From contig CABTYW010000042.1 of assembly GCA_902489135.1 (NCBI GenBank), forward strand, positions 1-16,686: DNA of 16,686 nucleotides. Reading direction: 5' to 3'. The position numbers and the translations under genes are program-made. This stretch comes from an uncultured Synergistaceae bacterium (GTDB lineage: Bacteria; Synergistota; Synergistia; Synergistales; Dethiosulfovibrionaceae). This document shows, in pieces, positions 1-6,917 of the stretch (positions are counted from its first letter, which is position 1; every line of letters starts with the position of its first letter). The notes beneath the pieces are model-generated. The model was not told the origin of the DNA. It was given only the letters and a program-made list of their open reading frames with translations, and made no database searches.

Positions 1-423
1 GTCTTTTATCATGGCTGGTGCCATGATGTTTCTTGCGGCTTCCGACGCGCCAAACGCGGCCGCGCCCTTCGCCAAGGCCTTGCTTAAGAGAGCTGTTGTT
101 GTCGCCTATGCCCCGTCGGCTTTCATGGTCTCCTCGGGCACTGTGGTGGGTATCCTGAACAAAAAAGCCGTGCCGACGGAGTACCGCAAAAATAACCTTC
201 GTCGCCGCAGGGGTTCCCTTGGCAAAGCGGTGGCGCGGGGCAAACAGCTGACTTCGGCGCCACAAGGAATTCTCTTTGTCTGTGGACGGTTCACCCATTG
301 GGGTGCCGCGACTGCCCAAGCCTCGGCGAAAAACGCTGAAAACGCCCGCGGCGCAACCGCCGTTGCCCCGCGGGCTCTGCGTTCCCCGGGCGCCATAACC
401 TTCACCGCCCCGACGCCGAAGCT
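1..423. other. Gene-poor segment, no supported gene
   Basis: No convincing gene is visible here. Two overlapping open frames on opposite strands (about 11-610 plus, 106-810 minus) encode low-complexity Arg/Ala/Pro-rich peptides without a recognisable domain. The first 60 or so codons of the plus frame are hydrophobic and could be the tail of a membrane protein cut by the window edge, but I cannot assign a family. A shift at the A-run near 188-192 would carry that frame to a stop at about 249. The segment reads as decayed or intergenic DNA. Confidence 0.4.
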
Positions 424-426
424 TAA

Positions 427-693
427 TATTTTGGGAGAATTCTCAACGGGGAAACAGGCTTTGCCGCCCTGCCCCCGATCGTCGTTTTCGGCGGAGGACT
501 GTCGGCGTACGGTGTGGAGCGCATTGTCATCTTCCCCGTTCCCGTTCTGTACGCCCTCTATCCCGTGGCTGTCATGCCGATCGTGTCGAACTTCCCGGAG
601 GGTGAATTGAGCGTCGCCCCCGCCGCGGCGCCTTTGTCGCAGGACTGCTTTCCGGTTTTCGGCACGACCGAGACTGCCAAAAAGCGCTGAAAA
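427..693 (+). pseudogene. Possible brnQ (branched-chain amino acid carrier) remnant
   Basis: Plus frame 1 is open from just after a TAA at 424 to a TGA near 690. It has no plausible start codon or ribosome binding site. Its middle encodes a hydrophobic stretch with the pattern GVERIVIFPVPVLYALYPVA. This resembles the late transmembrane region of LIVCS/BrnQ carriers, in which a G-(V/L)-x-x-(I/L)-I segment is followed by PVLxxxYPxxI. The part after about 595 no longer looks like a carrier. The rest of the roughly 430-residue protein is absent, so this is best read as a fragment. The match is from memory of the family and a chance hydrophobic frame is possible. Confidence 0.3.
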
Positions 694-815
694 TCCCTTT
701 CCTTCGGTTTTTAGGGAGGGAGGCAGGGCGAAGCTCTGAACCGTGGCGGACTGATCGGCGCTTTTTTCGGGAAAAACGCCCAAGGGCGTGAAGCTGAAAA
801 AATTTGCCAAACCAC

Positions 816-848
816 AAAAAAAGGGAAGCCTGAAGGCTTCCCTTTTTT
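816..848. terminator. Bidirectional rho-independent terminator
   Basis: An 8-bp perfect stem, GGGAAGCC (823-830) with GGCTTCCC (835-842), closes a 4-nt TGAA loop. Seven A's precede it (816-822) and six T's follow (843-848), so it can terminate on both strands. It insulates the gene-poor left segment from the yhdT-panF promoter region. Confidence 0.8.
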
Positions 849-885
849 ATTTCGGCACTGCAAAACGGACTTTTTTATATAAAGT

Positions 886-904
886 CATAAATCGGAAATT
901 TATG
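886..904. promoter_or_regulatory. Operator-like dyad upstream of yhdT-panF
   Basis: CATAAAT (886-892) and ATTTATG (898-904) are perfect inverted 7-mers separated by cggaa. The 19-bp dyad lies in AT-rich DNA about 86-104 bp upstream of the predicted -10 box. The size and symmetry fit a dimeric transcription-factor site, but no regulator is identified. Confidence 0.35.
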
Positions 905-967
905 CAATAAAATCGATCATGTTTTCTATATTTTCCTGCACTCTTTTGCATTTTCTTGATCATTGCC

Positions 968-995
968 TTGTTTCACTCGCTTTTTGACGTATAAT
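968..995 (+). promoter_or_regulatory. Sigma-70-type promoter of yhdT-panF
   Basis: A perfect TATAAT -10 box (990-995) lies 16 nt after a TTGTTT -35 box (968-973), in a locally AT-rich stretch. Transcription would start near 1001-1003, giving a leader of about 240 nt before yhdT. Confidence 0.7.
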
Positions 996-1001
996 GGGGA
1001 G

Positions 1002-1243
1002 CGCTTATGAACGATCATAGGCCCTCAAAAACAGACCGGGCGGCGGGAAATGCGGTTCGCCGCCGGAAGTTCGCTGCTGTGATGGGTCGCGTCGGCAGCG
1101 ACGATTGCTTTTGTCTTGTGAGATCACACCCTTTGTCGGCACGGGACCGGCAAGAGATGGAAGTGCGTTCAGCGACAACATCCGTCCGGTCGGAGTGTTG
1201 CCCCTTGGGCAGCCGCGGTCCGGAACGCACGGGAGGTTTCTCA
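1002..1243 (+). promoter_or_regulatory. Long structured 5' leader of yhdT-panF
   Basis: This GC-rich stretch between promoter and yhdT contains several hairpins. GGCGGCG (1039-1045) pairs with CGCCGCC (1058-1064). CGTCG (1090-1094) pairs with CGACG (1099-1103). TGTGA (1117-1121) pairs with TCACA (1124-1128). A long-range 8-bp helix, GTGCGTTC (1163-1170) with GAACGCAC (1223-1230), encloses TGCCC-CTT-GGGCA (1199-1211). The outer helix ends directly against the yhdT Shine-Dalgarno GGGAGG (1231-1236). There is no terminator-like T-run, so any control would more likely act on translation. The consensus elements I know for T-box, TPP, FMN, cobalamin and SAM riboswitches were not recognised. Confidence 0.5.
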
Positions 1244-1525
1244 ATGAAAACAGATCGTCGTTTCCGTCAGGCCAACTTCGAAGCGCTCTGCTCCGTAGCG
1301 TTGGCTCTTTTGTTTTTCCTGTGGTGGTATGGATTCGCCTATGGTCTGGGCGAAAAGGATCCGTCGCTGTACCGACGGGTCTGTGGACTGCCCGACTGGT
1401 TTTTTTACAGTTCCGTGTTGGGGCCGGCGCTGTTTTGCGCTCTTGCGTGGCTGATGGTTAAATTCCTGTTCAAACCCATGTCGCTGGCGCCCCACGAGAA
1501 GGAGGACGTCCGTCATGACCGTTAA
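1244..1525 (+). CDS. yhdT: YhdT/DUF997 small membrane protein, PanF partner
   Basis: This 93-residue inner-membrane protein belongs to the YhdT (DUF997) family, whose genes commonly sit immediately before panF, as in E. coli. Its molecular role is not well established; an accessory function for the sodium/pantothenate symporter is inferred from the pairing. Two hydrophobic segments are visible, at about residues 13-35 (LCSVALALLFFLWWYGFAYG) and 50-74, the second ending in WLMVKFLFKP. A GLPDWFFYSSVLGP loop between them resembles the GFPRWFEM region of E. coli YhdT (about 80 residues). The start ATG at 1244 is preceded by GGGAGG at 1231-1236. The frame stays open back to an ATG at 1007, but that extension is Arg/Ser-rich and overlaps the structured leader. 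The gene overlaps panF by 11 nt, implying coupled translation. Confidence 0.85.
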   Translation: MKTDRRFRQANFEALCSVALALLFFLWWYGFAYGLGEKDPSLYRRVCGLPDWFFYSSVLGPALFCALAWLMVKFLFKPMSLAPHEKEDVRHDR

Positions 1526-2990
1526 CTGGCAGCTTTTGGCTCCCGTCATTGTCTATTTGGTCTGCATTTACGTTCTGACGTGCCGCTGCAGCGCCGACAT
1601 CCGTTCAGGCCGCAGTTTTCTTGACGAGTACTTTATCGGCGGGCGCAGCATGGGCGGCTTTGTCCTGGCCATGACGCTGGTGGCGACGTATACGTCGGCG
1701 TCCAGCTTTATCGGCGGTCCGGGCGTCGCTTACAAGACGGGCCTCGGCTGGGTTCTTCTGGCGGTGACCCAGGTTCCCACGGCATGGCTCACTTTGGGCG
1801 TTCTTGGAAAAAAGTTCGCCATTATCGCGCGACGCATCAACGCCATCACCATCAACGACTTTCTGCGCGAGCGCTATCGCTGCAAAGCCGTGGTCATTCT
1901 GGCTTCCGTCAGCCTTTTGCTGTTCTTCCTGTCGGCCATGACGGCGCAGTTCATCGGCGGGGCACGGCTTTTTGAGTCCATCACGGGGCTTCCCTATCTG
2001 TGGGGGCTGGCGATCTTTGCGGGATCGGTCATTCTTTACACCACCGCCGGGGGATTTCGCGCCGTGGTGCTCACCGATGCGCTTCAAGGTGTGGTCATGG
2101 TTTTGGGCACGGTGGCCATGATCGCGGGCATTGTCCGCGTCAGCGGCTCCATGAACGCGGTGATGGACACCATCGCCGCCGCCAATCCGGCGCTTCTGAC
2201 GCCCTTCGGTCCCGACGGATTTATCGCGAAACCCTTTATCCTGTCTTTCTGGATTTTGGTCTGCTTCGGCACGGTGGGGCTGCCTCATACGGCAGTGCGC
2301 TGCATGGGCTACAGGGATTCCCGCTCGATGCACAGCGCCGTCGTCATCGGCACCTTCGTGGTCAGTTTCATCATGCTGGGCATGCACTTCTGCGGCGCCG
2401 TGGGCAGCGCCATTCTTCCGGGTCTTGACGTTCCCGACACCATTATGCCCAAACTGGCCATCGCCGTGCTTCCGCCTCTTGCGGCCGGCATTTTTCTGGC
2501 GGGGCCGCTGGCAGGCGTCATGTCCACCATTGACTCGCAACTCATTCAAATGGCGTCAACGCTGGTGAAAGACCTTTATCTCAACTACGTCAATCCTTCG
2601 GCGGCCCGCTCTGAAAAGGGCGTCGAAGGCATTAAATCCATGAGCCGCTGGACCACGGCCCTTCTGGGCGTTATCGTTTTTCTCGCCGCGGTGCGTCCGC
2701 CCAGTTTAATCGTGTGGCTCAATCTTTTTGCCTTCGGCGGCATGGAAGCGGCTTTTCTGTGGCCTCTGGTTCTGGGGCTGTACTGGAAGAGAGCCAATGC
2801 TGCGGGCGCCGTGGCGTCCATCGCCGCCGGCGTGGGGGCTTACTTTGCCATGGGAGCTTCCATTAAGAACTTCTACGGCATGAACGTAATCGTTCCAAGT
2901 CTTCTCATCGCTCTCGCCGTTTTCGTCGTCGTCTCGTTGCTGACGCCGCCTCCGGCGGAAGACGTTCTTCAAACCTTTTGGGGCGAGTAA
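1515..2990 (+). CDS. panF: Sodium/pantothenate symporter PanF
   Basis: PanF is a sodium:solute symporter (SSS) family permease that imports pantothenate, the precursor of coenzyme A, with sodium across the inner membrane. The 491-residue product is close to the 483 residues of E. coli PanF and follows it throughout. Recognisable blocks include the N-terminal FIGGRSMGGFVLAMTL and TYTSASSFIGGPG (about residues 40-72), MTAQFIGGARL, the central VCFGTVGLPHTAVRCMGY (about 250-270), and the late IVWLNLFAFGGMEAAFLWPL stretch. About a dozen transmembrane helices are expected for the family. An AGAAGGAGG ribosome binding site lies 9 nt before the ATG, inside the end of yhdT. A perfect hairpin terminator lies 40 nt after the stop. 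Pantothenate specificity is inferred from close resemblance and the yhdT linkage. Confidence 0.93.
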   Translation: MTVNWQLLAPVIVYLVCIYVLTCRCSADIRSGRSFLDEYFIGGRSMGGFVLAMTLVATYTSASSFIGGPGVAYKTGLGWVLLAVTQVPTAWLTLGVLGKKFAIIARRINAITINDFLRERYRCKAVVILASVSLLLFFLSAMTAQFIGGARLFESITGLPYLWGLAIFAGSVILYTTAGGFRAVVLTDALQGVVMVLGTVAMIAGIVRVSGSMNAVMDTIAAANPALLTPFGPDGFIAKPFILSFWILVCFGTVGLPHTAVRCMGYRDSRSMHSAVVIGTFVVSFIMLGMHFCGAVGSAILPGLDVPDTIMPKLAIAVLPPLAAGIFLAGPLAGVMSTIDSQLIQMASTLVKDLYLNYVNPSAARSEKGVEGIKSMSRWTTALLGVIVFLAAVRPPSLIVWLNLFAFGGMEAAFLWPLVLGLYWKRANAAGAVASIAAGVGAYFAMGASIKNFYGMNVIVPSLLIALAVFVVVSLLTPPPAEDVLQTFWGE

Positions 2991-3030
2991 GCCGCACAAA
3001 CGCTCCTCAAAGCGAAAGCGGTCTGATGTA

Positions 3031-3073
3031 AAAACCCGTCATGGGGGAACAAAGTTCCCCCATGACGGGTTTT
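3031..3073. terminator. Convergent panF / dnaB bidirectional terminator
   Basis: A perfect 20-bp inverted repeat occupies 3031-3050 and 3054-3073 around an AAA loop. The arms begin AAAACCCGTCATGGG and end in CCCATGACGGGTTTT, so each strand has a short T-tail. It lies between the panF stop (2990) and the dnaB stop (3118) and can terminate both converging transcripts. Confidence 0.92.
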
Positions 3074-3117
3074 CTTTCGGCGGAATTTTTCGTCTTTCTC
3101 CGCCGCTGTTTATGCCT

Positions 3118-4467
3118 CTAGTCAAAGCGGCTGTCGCGGTCTTCAAAGCGCGTGTACTCGCGGAGAAAGACCAGCCGGGCTTCGCCGGTGGGGCCGCTGC
3201 GGTTTTTCGCGATATTCACCGTGGCGCTGTTGTCCCGTCGGCCTTCTTCGTCCTTGGCGTAATAGCTGGGGCGGTAAATCATTCCCACAAGGTCGGCATC
3301 CTGTTCGATGGCGCCGGAGTCTCGCAGGTCGGAAAGCTGCGGCGTTTTGTTGTCGCGGTTTTCCACGTTTCGCGACAGCTGAGACAGCGCGATGACGGGA
3401 ACTTCAAGCTCGCGGGCCACGGCCTTGAGGCTGCGCGAGATTTCGGCCACGTCGTTGGCTTTGTTGTCGGTGCTTCGACTGGGCGTCATGAGCTGGAGGT
3501 AATCCACGACGATCAGTCCCAACTCGCCGTATTTTGCCTTGAAGCGGCGCGACCGCGCCTTGAGTTCGATGGGCGTCAGCACCGAGCTGTCGTCGATGTA
3601 GAGCGGCGATTCGATGAGCACTGAAGCGGCTTCCTGAAGGGGCTTCCAGTCCCGTTCGGCAAAGGATCCGTTCACCAGTTCCTGGATATTCATGCGGGAC
3701 TCCGCTCCGAGAAGCCGCATCGCCAGTTGTTCGGCGCTCATTTCAAGGCTAAACACCAGCACGGGAAGTTTCTGTCTGACGGCCACGTTGCGCGCGATGT
3801 TCATGGCCAGCGCCGTTTTTCCCATGGAGGGACGGGCGGCGATGATGTTCAGCGCGCCGCGCTGCAGTCCGCTGGTCAGACGGTCGATTTCGTTGAAGCC
3901 GCAGGAAATTCCGGTGATGCCGTCGTTTTCGCTTTTAAAGGCGTCTTCGATGTTCTGTATGGCTCTCTTCATGACGTCGTGCATGCTTTTGAAGCTGGCC
4001 TCGTTGCGAGTGCGCGATACTTCGAAGACCAGTCGTTCGGCATCTTCGAGAAGTTCGCTGAGCTCGCGGCTTTCGTCATATCCCATTCGCACAATGGCGT
4101 TTCCGGCGCTGATGAGGCGGCGGTGTATGGCTTTGTCGCGCACAATGCGCGCGTGGTACTCGGCGTTGGCCGACGTGGGAACGCTGTCCACAATGGCGGC
4201 GATGAAAGCCTGACCGCCCAATTTGTCAAAAAGGCCGCATTTCTTCAGCTCATCCATGAGAGTAAGCTGATCCACGGGTCTGCCGACTTTGACCATGTCG
4301 GCAATGACATTGAACACGTCACGGTAGTTCAGGTCATAAAAATCGTCGGGCTGAAGGTACTCCGACAAATTCAGCGAAACTTCCCGGTCGAGAATGCATG
4401 AACCGAGGACGGCGCGCTCGGCGTCAAGATTGCTGGGCGGCAGCCGGTCGAAAATTTCGTCGGGCAC
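3118..4467 (-). CDS. dnaB: Replicative DNA helicase DnaB
   Basis: DnaB is the hexameric 5'-3' helicase that unwinds DNA at the replication fork and recruits primase. The 449-residue product has the usual two-domain layout. The N-terminal helical domain (about 1-150) starts with the typical PPSNLDAERAVLGSCIL pattern. After a linker, a RecA-like ATPase domain (about 180-445) carries Walker A ARPSMGKT near 211-218, the FSLEMS motif near 239-244, Walker B LIVVDYLQL near 318-326 and SQLSRNVENR near 362-371. No intein is present. The start is GTG at 4467, with AAGGA about 12 nt upstream inside the rplI end; the rplI stop is only 6 nt away. It is the last gene of the cluster and ends against the shared terminator with panF. 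Confidence 0.96.
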   Translation of the reverse strand: MPDEIFDRLPPSNLDAERAVLGSCILDREVSLNLSEYLQPDDFYDLNYRDVFNVIADMVKVGRPVDQLTLMDELKKCGLFDKLGGQAFIAAIVDSVPTSANAEYHARIVRDKAIHRRLISAGNAIVRMGYDESRELSELLEDAERLVFEVSRTRNEASFKSMHDVMKRAIQNIEDAFKSENDGITGISCGFNEIDRLTSGLQRGALNIIAARPSMGKTALAMNIARNVAVRQKLPVLVFSLEMSAEQLAMRLLGAESRMNIQELVNGSFAERDWKPLQEAASVLIESPLYIDDSSVLTPIELKARSRRFKAKYGELGLIVVDYLQLMTPSRSTDNKANDVAEISRSLKAVARELEVPVIALSQLSRNVENRDNKTPQLSDLRDSGAIEQDADLVGMIYRPSYYAKDEEGRRDNSATVNIAKNRSGPTGEARLVFLREYTRFEDRDSRFD

Positions 4468-4473
4468 GGGGAA

Positions 4474-4920
4474 TTACTGTCCTTCCACCGACAGGGTCAT
4501 GGAACAATCCACGCCGGCATACAGTTTCAGCGACAGAGGATAGCCGCCGAGACTCTTGACGGCACCGTCGATTTTAATGTTCTTTTTGTCCAGCTCCACG
4601 CCGTACTGGGCCTTCAGCGCGTCGGCCACCTGAGCGACGGTGATGCTGCCGAAAAGACGTCCGTTTTCGCCGGCGTTGATGGACATGTGAATGACCTTGC
4701 CGCCGATCTTCGCCTTAACGGCTTCCGCTTCGGCGGTAAGGCGCTCGTCGCGGCGCCGATCCGCCGTCGTTTTGTCCTTGAGAATGTTCAGGTTCTGCGA
4801 AGAGCCCTCAACGGCCAGGCCGCGGGGGAAAAGGTAGTTGCGGGCGTAGCCGTCGGAAACTTCCACGACGGCATTTTTCTTTCCAAGCTTGCGCACATCT
4901 TCTTTAAGAATGACTTTCAT
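4474..4920 (-). CDS. rplI: Large ribosomal subunit protein bL9
   Basis: bL9 binds 23S rRNA with its N-terminal domain and reaches out from the L1-stalk base, where it influences translational fidelity. The product is 148 residues, the normal family size. The N-terminal RNA-binding domain (1-50) shows MKVILKEDVRKLGKK and the signature GYARNYLFPRGLA (about 24-36). A long charged connecting helix (about 45-80) leads to the C-terminal domain, with NGRLFGSIT and a final SLKLYAGVDCSMTLSVEG strand. The ATG abuts the yybS stop codon, and its Shine-Dalgarno GGAGG lies within the last codons of yybS, so translation is probably coupled. dnaB follows after 6 nt. Confidence 0.97.
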   Translation of the reverse strand: MKVILKEDVRKLGKKNAVVEVSDGYARNYLFPRGLAVEGSSQNLNILKDKTTADRRRDERLTAEAEAVKAKIGGKVIHMSINAGENGRLFGSITVAQVADALKAQYGVELDKKNIKIDGAVKSLGGYPLSLKLYAGVDCSMTLSVEGQ

Positions 4921-5862
4921 TTAACGATCGCCTCCGATGCGAGATCTGAAGTCCCAGCACATGTCAAAGATTCCCGCGTAATTGGCAACGGTTGAAAACA
5001 GGGGGATCAGAAACAGCAGCACCAGGACAAAATTTCTCAGTGTTCTGCTCCAGCCGGCGCGGTTCATAAACCAGGCGGCCAGAGACATTCCCTGCAGGAC
5101 GAAAATGAACTGCGTCAGCACCTGCAGGTTGAGCCCCACCCGAGTGAGAAAGGCAAAGCGCGGATCGCGGGCTCCCAAAACCATGCAGAGCAGCGCCCCC
5201 ATAAAAGCCCACAGGACGCTGACGGGGAAACGCCACCGGGCAAAGGGCGGCAGCTGCGGCAAATCCACGCGGCTCAGCCGGTGCACCACCTTGCCGGTGA
5301 TCCAGAAGCACAGCAGCGTGTCTATAACGGACACCAGGATCATGGTCGCGGGAATAATGAGCGGCAGAACTTTCATCATGGCTTCCAGTTGCTGTTTCAT
5401 GGCCGCCGCCTGCTCGAGGCCTACAGGCAGCCGAAGCGCCATATCCAAGGTCCGTTCCATGCCCGACATGTCGAGGTTCATGGGATTGAGGCCCGTCACC
5501 TGAAACATGATCACCGCCAGCGTCAGCTTGCACGCCAGAGAGACCAGCGATCCCCAGGCGAGAATTTCCACGGCGGAACGCTTGAGTTCAATAATGCGTC
5601 CCAGCGCCAGGCCGAGAACGGAAAATCCCAGCGCGTAGGAAAGTCCCTGAACGGGACCTTCAAGGGCCAATACGATCAGCGACCCCGCCAGCAGCGCCAC
5701 AAATCCGCGGCGCAGATCGTGACGCATTTCAATGATTACAAGAGGAACCGGGCTCAGGAATATCAACAGCATTCCCACCAGCGGGACGGCGGAGCCCAAG
5801 TAGAGGATCACCGACAATCCCGTCAGAAGGGCCGATTCCACCAAGCTTCGAGTCTGTGTCAT
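4921..5862 (-). CDS. DUF2232 (YybS-like) integral membrane protein
   Basis: This predicted 313-residue multi-pass membrane protein is of the YybS/DUF2232 type found between rpsR and rplI in Bacillota and Synergistota. The family has no settled function; its fold recalls small-molecule transport subunits such as ECF S components, which is only an inference. About eight hydrophobic segments are visible, including SALLTGLSVILYLGSAVPLV near the N-terminus and FVLVLLFLIPLFSTVANYAG near the C-terminus. The ATG at 5862 was chosen because it follows GGGGAAG at about 5872-5878 and begins just before the hydrophobic domain; an upstream in-frame extension of 16 residues lacks a better site. A terminator-like hairpin separates it from rpsR. 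It runs directly into rplI. Confidence 0.8.
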   Translation of the reverse strand: MTQTRSLVESALLTGLSVILYLGSAVPLVGMLLIFLSPVPLVIIEMRHDLRRGFVALLAGSLIVLALEGPVQGLSYALGFSVLGLALGRIIELKRSAVEILAWGSLVSLACKLTLAVIMFQVTGLNPMNLDMSGMERTLDMALRLPVGLEQAAAMKQQLEAMMKVLPLIIPATMILVSVIDTLLCFWITGKVVHRLSRVDLPQLPPFARWRFPVSVLWAFMGALLCMVLGARDPRFAFLTRVGLNLQVLTQFIFVLQGMSLAAWFMNRAGWSRTLRNFVLVLLFLIPLFSTVANYAGIFDMCWDFRSRIGGDR

Positions 5863-5881
5863 AATGCAACTTCCCCTTTGA

Positions 5882-5910
5882 CGGATAGCGCCGCCGACGC
5901 CCGAAGGCAA
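5882..5910 (-). promoter_or_regulatory. Weak candidate promoter for yybS-rplI-dnaB
   Basis: On the minus strand TTGCCT (5905-5910) is followed after 17 nt by TATCCG (5882-5887), 20 nt before the yybS ATG. The -35 is fair and the -10 poor. It is proposed mainly because a terminator-like hairpin lies upstream. Confidence 0.25.
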
Positions 5911-5963
5911 AGGACGGGCTTTTCAAAAACGCACTGCCGCAAGGTCCGGTGCCCCGGTGCGTT

Positions 5964-6003
5964 TAAAAAAAGAGAGAGAAGAACGACGGCTCTCCTCTCT
6001 CCT
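5964..6003 (-). terminator. Terminator or attenuator after rpsR
   Basis: On the minus strand AGAGAGGAGA pairs with TCTTCTCTCT (one G-U) around a loop of about 8 nt and is followed by a run of seven T's. It lies 6-45 nt after the rpsR stop. It should end or reduce transcription before yybS-rplI-dnaB. Confidence 0.7.
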
Positions 6004-6008
6004 ATGAA

Positions 6009-6260
6009 TTACTCAGCGGTGTAAGGCAGCAGGGCCATAAAACGGGCGCGTTTTATGGCGATGGTCAACTGACGCTGATGTTTGGCGCAGTTGCCCGTAA
6101 CGCGGCGGGGAATGATCTTGCCGCGCTCGCTGACGTATTTCTTCAGTCGTTCCACGTCTTTGAAGTCAACATGGTCAAGCTTGTCTACGCAGAAAAAGCA
6201 GACCTTGGGACGACGTTTGCCGCCCGGTCTTCTTCTGTTTGCGGGACCCGAAAAGGGCAT
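6009..6260 (-). CDS. rpsR: Small ribosomal subunit protein bS18, zinc-binding type
   Basis: bS18 pairs with bS6 on the platform of the 30S subunit. The product is 83 residues from the ATG. The basic N-terminus (NRRRPGGKRRPK) leads into VCFFCVDK and later GNCAKHQRQL. Together these give a CxxC...CxxH set of four potential zinc ligands, the C+ form of S18 seen in many anaerobes. The conserved core DFKDVERLKKYVSERGKIIP and the C-terminal RARFMALLPYT are present. ATG at 6260 is preferred because AGGAGGT lies 8 nt upstream; a GTG at 6266 is too close to that site. It lies between ssb and a terminator-like hairpin, so bS18 and bS6 are made from one transcript. Confidence 0.97.
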   Translation of the reverse strand: MPFSGPANRRRPGGKRRPKVCFFCVDKLDHVDFKDVERLKKYVSERGKIIPRRVTGNCAKHQRQLTIAIKRARFMALLPYTAE

Positions 6261-6266
6261 AGTCAC

Positions 6267-6341
6267 GTACCTCCTTTACAAAACCGATGACAGGCCAAAG
6301 CCTGTGGTAAAACCGCGCAGAGGGCGCGGATGAAGTTTTTC
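6267..6341 (-). other. ssb-rpsR spacer with two tandem hairpins
   Basis: This 75-bp gap holds ACAGGC (6290-6295) paired with GCCTGT (6300-6305), and CCGCGC (6313-6318) paired with GCGCGG (6324-6329). On the minus strand the second-transcribed hairpin is followed by TTTTG just before the rpsR ribosome binding site. They may slow transcription or protect mRNA ends; no T-run is long enough for a clear terminator. Confidence 0.4.
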
Positions 6342-6902
6342 TTAAAAGGGAATGTCGGCTTCTTCTTCGGGCGGCGTCAACGGAGACGCGCCGCGGTCAA
6401 GCTCCGAGATGTCCAGCGGGAAAGCGTCGGAAGCGGAGTCCATGTCTTTGCCGTCGCCGCTCTGATTTTGAGATGAGGCGCGATAGCTGCGGGGACTCTG
6501 AGACCGCGGCGCCTGAGAAGCCCCGTCGTCGCGGGCGGGAGCGCCTCCATAGGAGGCACCGCCGTCGTCGCGGCGTCCGCCGGCAAATTGGATGTTGTCG
6601 GCGACGATCTCCGTCACATAGCGCTTCTCGCCGGTTTTCGCCTCATAGGACCTGACGTTGATGCGGCCTTCCACGAGGACGCCGCTGCCTTTTTTCAGGT
6701 AGCGCTCGCAGAATTCCGCCGTCTTGCCCCACACCACCACGGGAATGAACGTCACTTCCTCGCGAAGTTCTCCGTTCTGATCCTTCCAGCTGCGGTTGAC
6801 CGCCACGGCAAAGGAAGCCACGGCACGCTGGGAAACGGTGTAGCGAATCTCGGGATCACGGGCGAGATTGCCCATGATAATGGCTTTATTGTACCCTCTC
6901 AT
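6342..6902 (-). CDS. ssb: Single-stranded DNA-binding protein SSB
   Basis: SSB coats single-stranded DNA during replication, repair and recombination and recruits partner proteins through its C-terminal tip. The 186-residue product has an N-terminal OB-fold (about 1-108) starting MRGYNKAIIMGNLARDPEIR and including SWKDQNGELREEVTFIPVVV, AEFCERYLKKGSGVLVEGRI and KRYVTEIVADNIQF. A Gly/Ser/Gln/Asp-rich, probably disordered linker (about 109-176) follows. The protein ends in the acidic tip EEEADIPF, matching the canonical DDDIPF partner-binding motif. ATG at 6902 lies 15 nt after the rpsF stop with AGGTG upstream. Its place between rpsF and rpsR is the common bacterial arrangement. Confidence 0.96.
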   Translation of the reverse strand: MRGYNKAIIMGNLARDPEIRYTVSQRAVASFAVAVNRSWKDQNGELREEVTFIPVVVWGKTAEFCERYLKKGSGVLVEGRINVRSYEAKTGEKRYVTEIVADNIQFAGGRRDDGGASYGGAPARDDGASQAPRSQSPRSYRASSQNQSGDGKDMDSASDAFPLDISELDRGASPLTPPEEEADIPF

Positions 6903-6917
6903 AGAAAAAACACCTGC

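Noticed and set aside
106..810. Minus-strand frame of 234 codons in the left segment
   Set aside because: It is Arg/Ala-rich with a His/Asp-rich middle, as expected opposite a hydrophobic coding frame, and has no recognisable domain.
1117..1128. TGTGA-GA-TCACA as a CRP site
   Set aside because: The half-sites match, but the spacing is 2 nt instead of 6, and the element lies well inside the leader.
1007..1243. In-frame N-terminal extension of yhdT from ATG 1007
   Set aside because: The GGGGAG before it overlaps the promoter's downstream edge, so it would be mostly missing from the mRNA. The extension is Arg/Ser-rich and overlaps clear RNA hairpins, while GGGAGG precedes the ATG at 1244. Leaderless translation is not fully excluded.
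1002..1243. T-box or known vitamin riboswitch in the panF leader
   Set aside because: I could not find the T-box antiterminator sequence, a terminator T-run, or consensus cores of TPP, FMN, cobalamin or SAM riboswitches.
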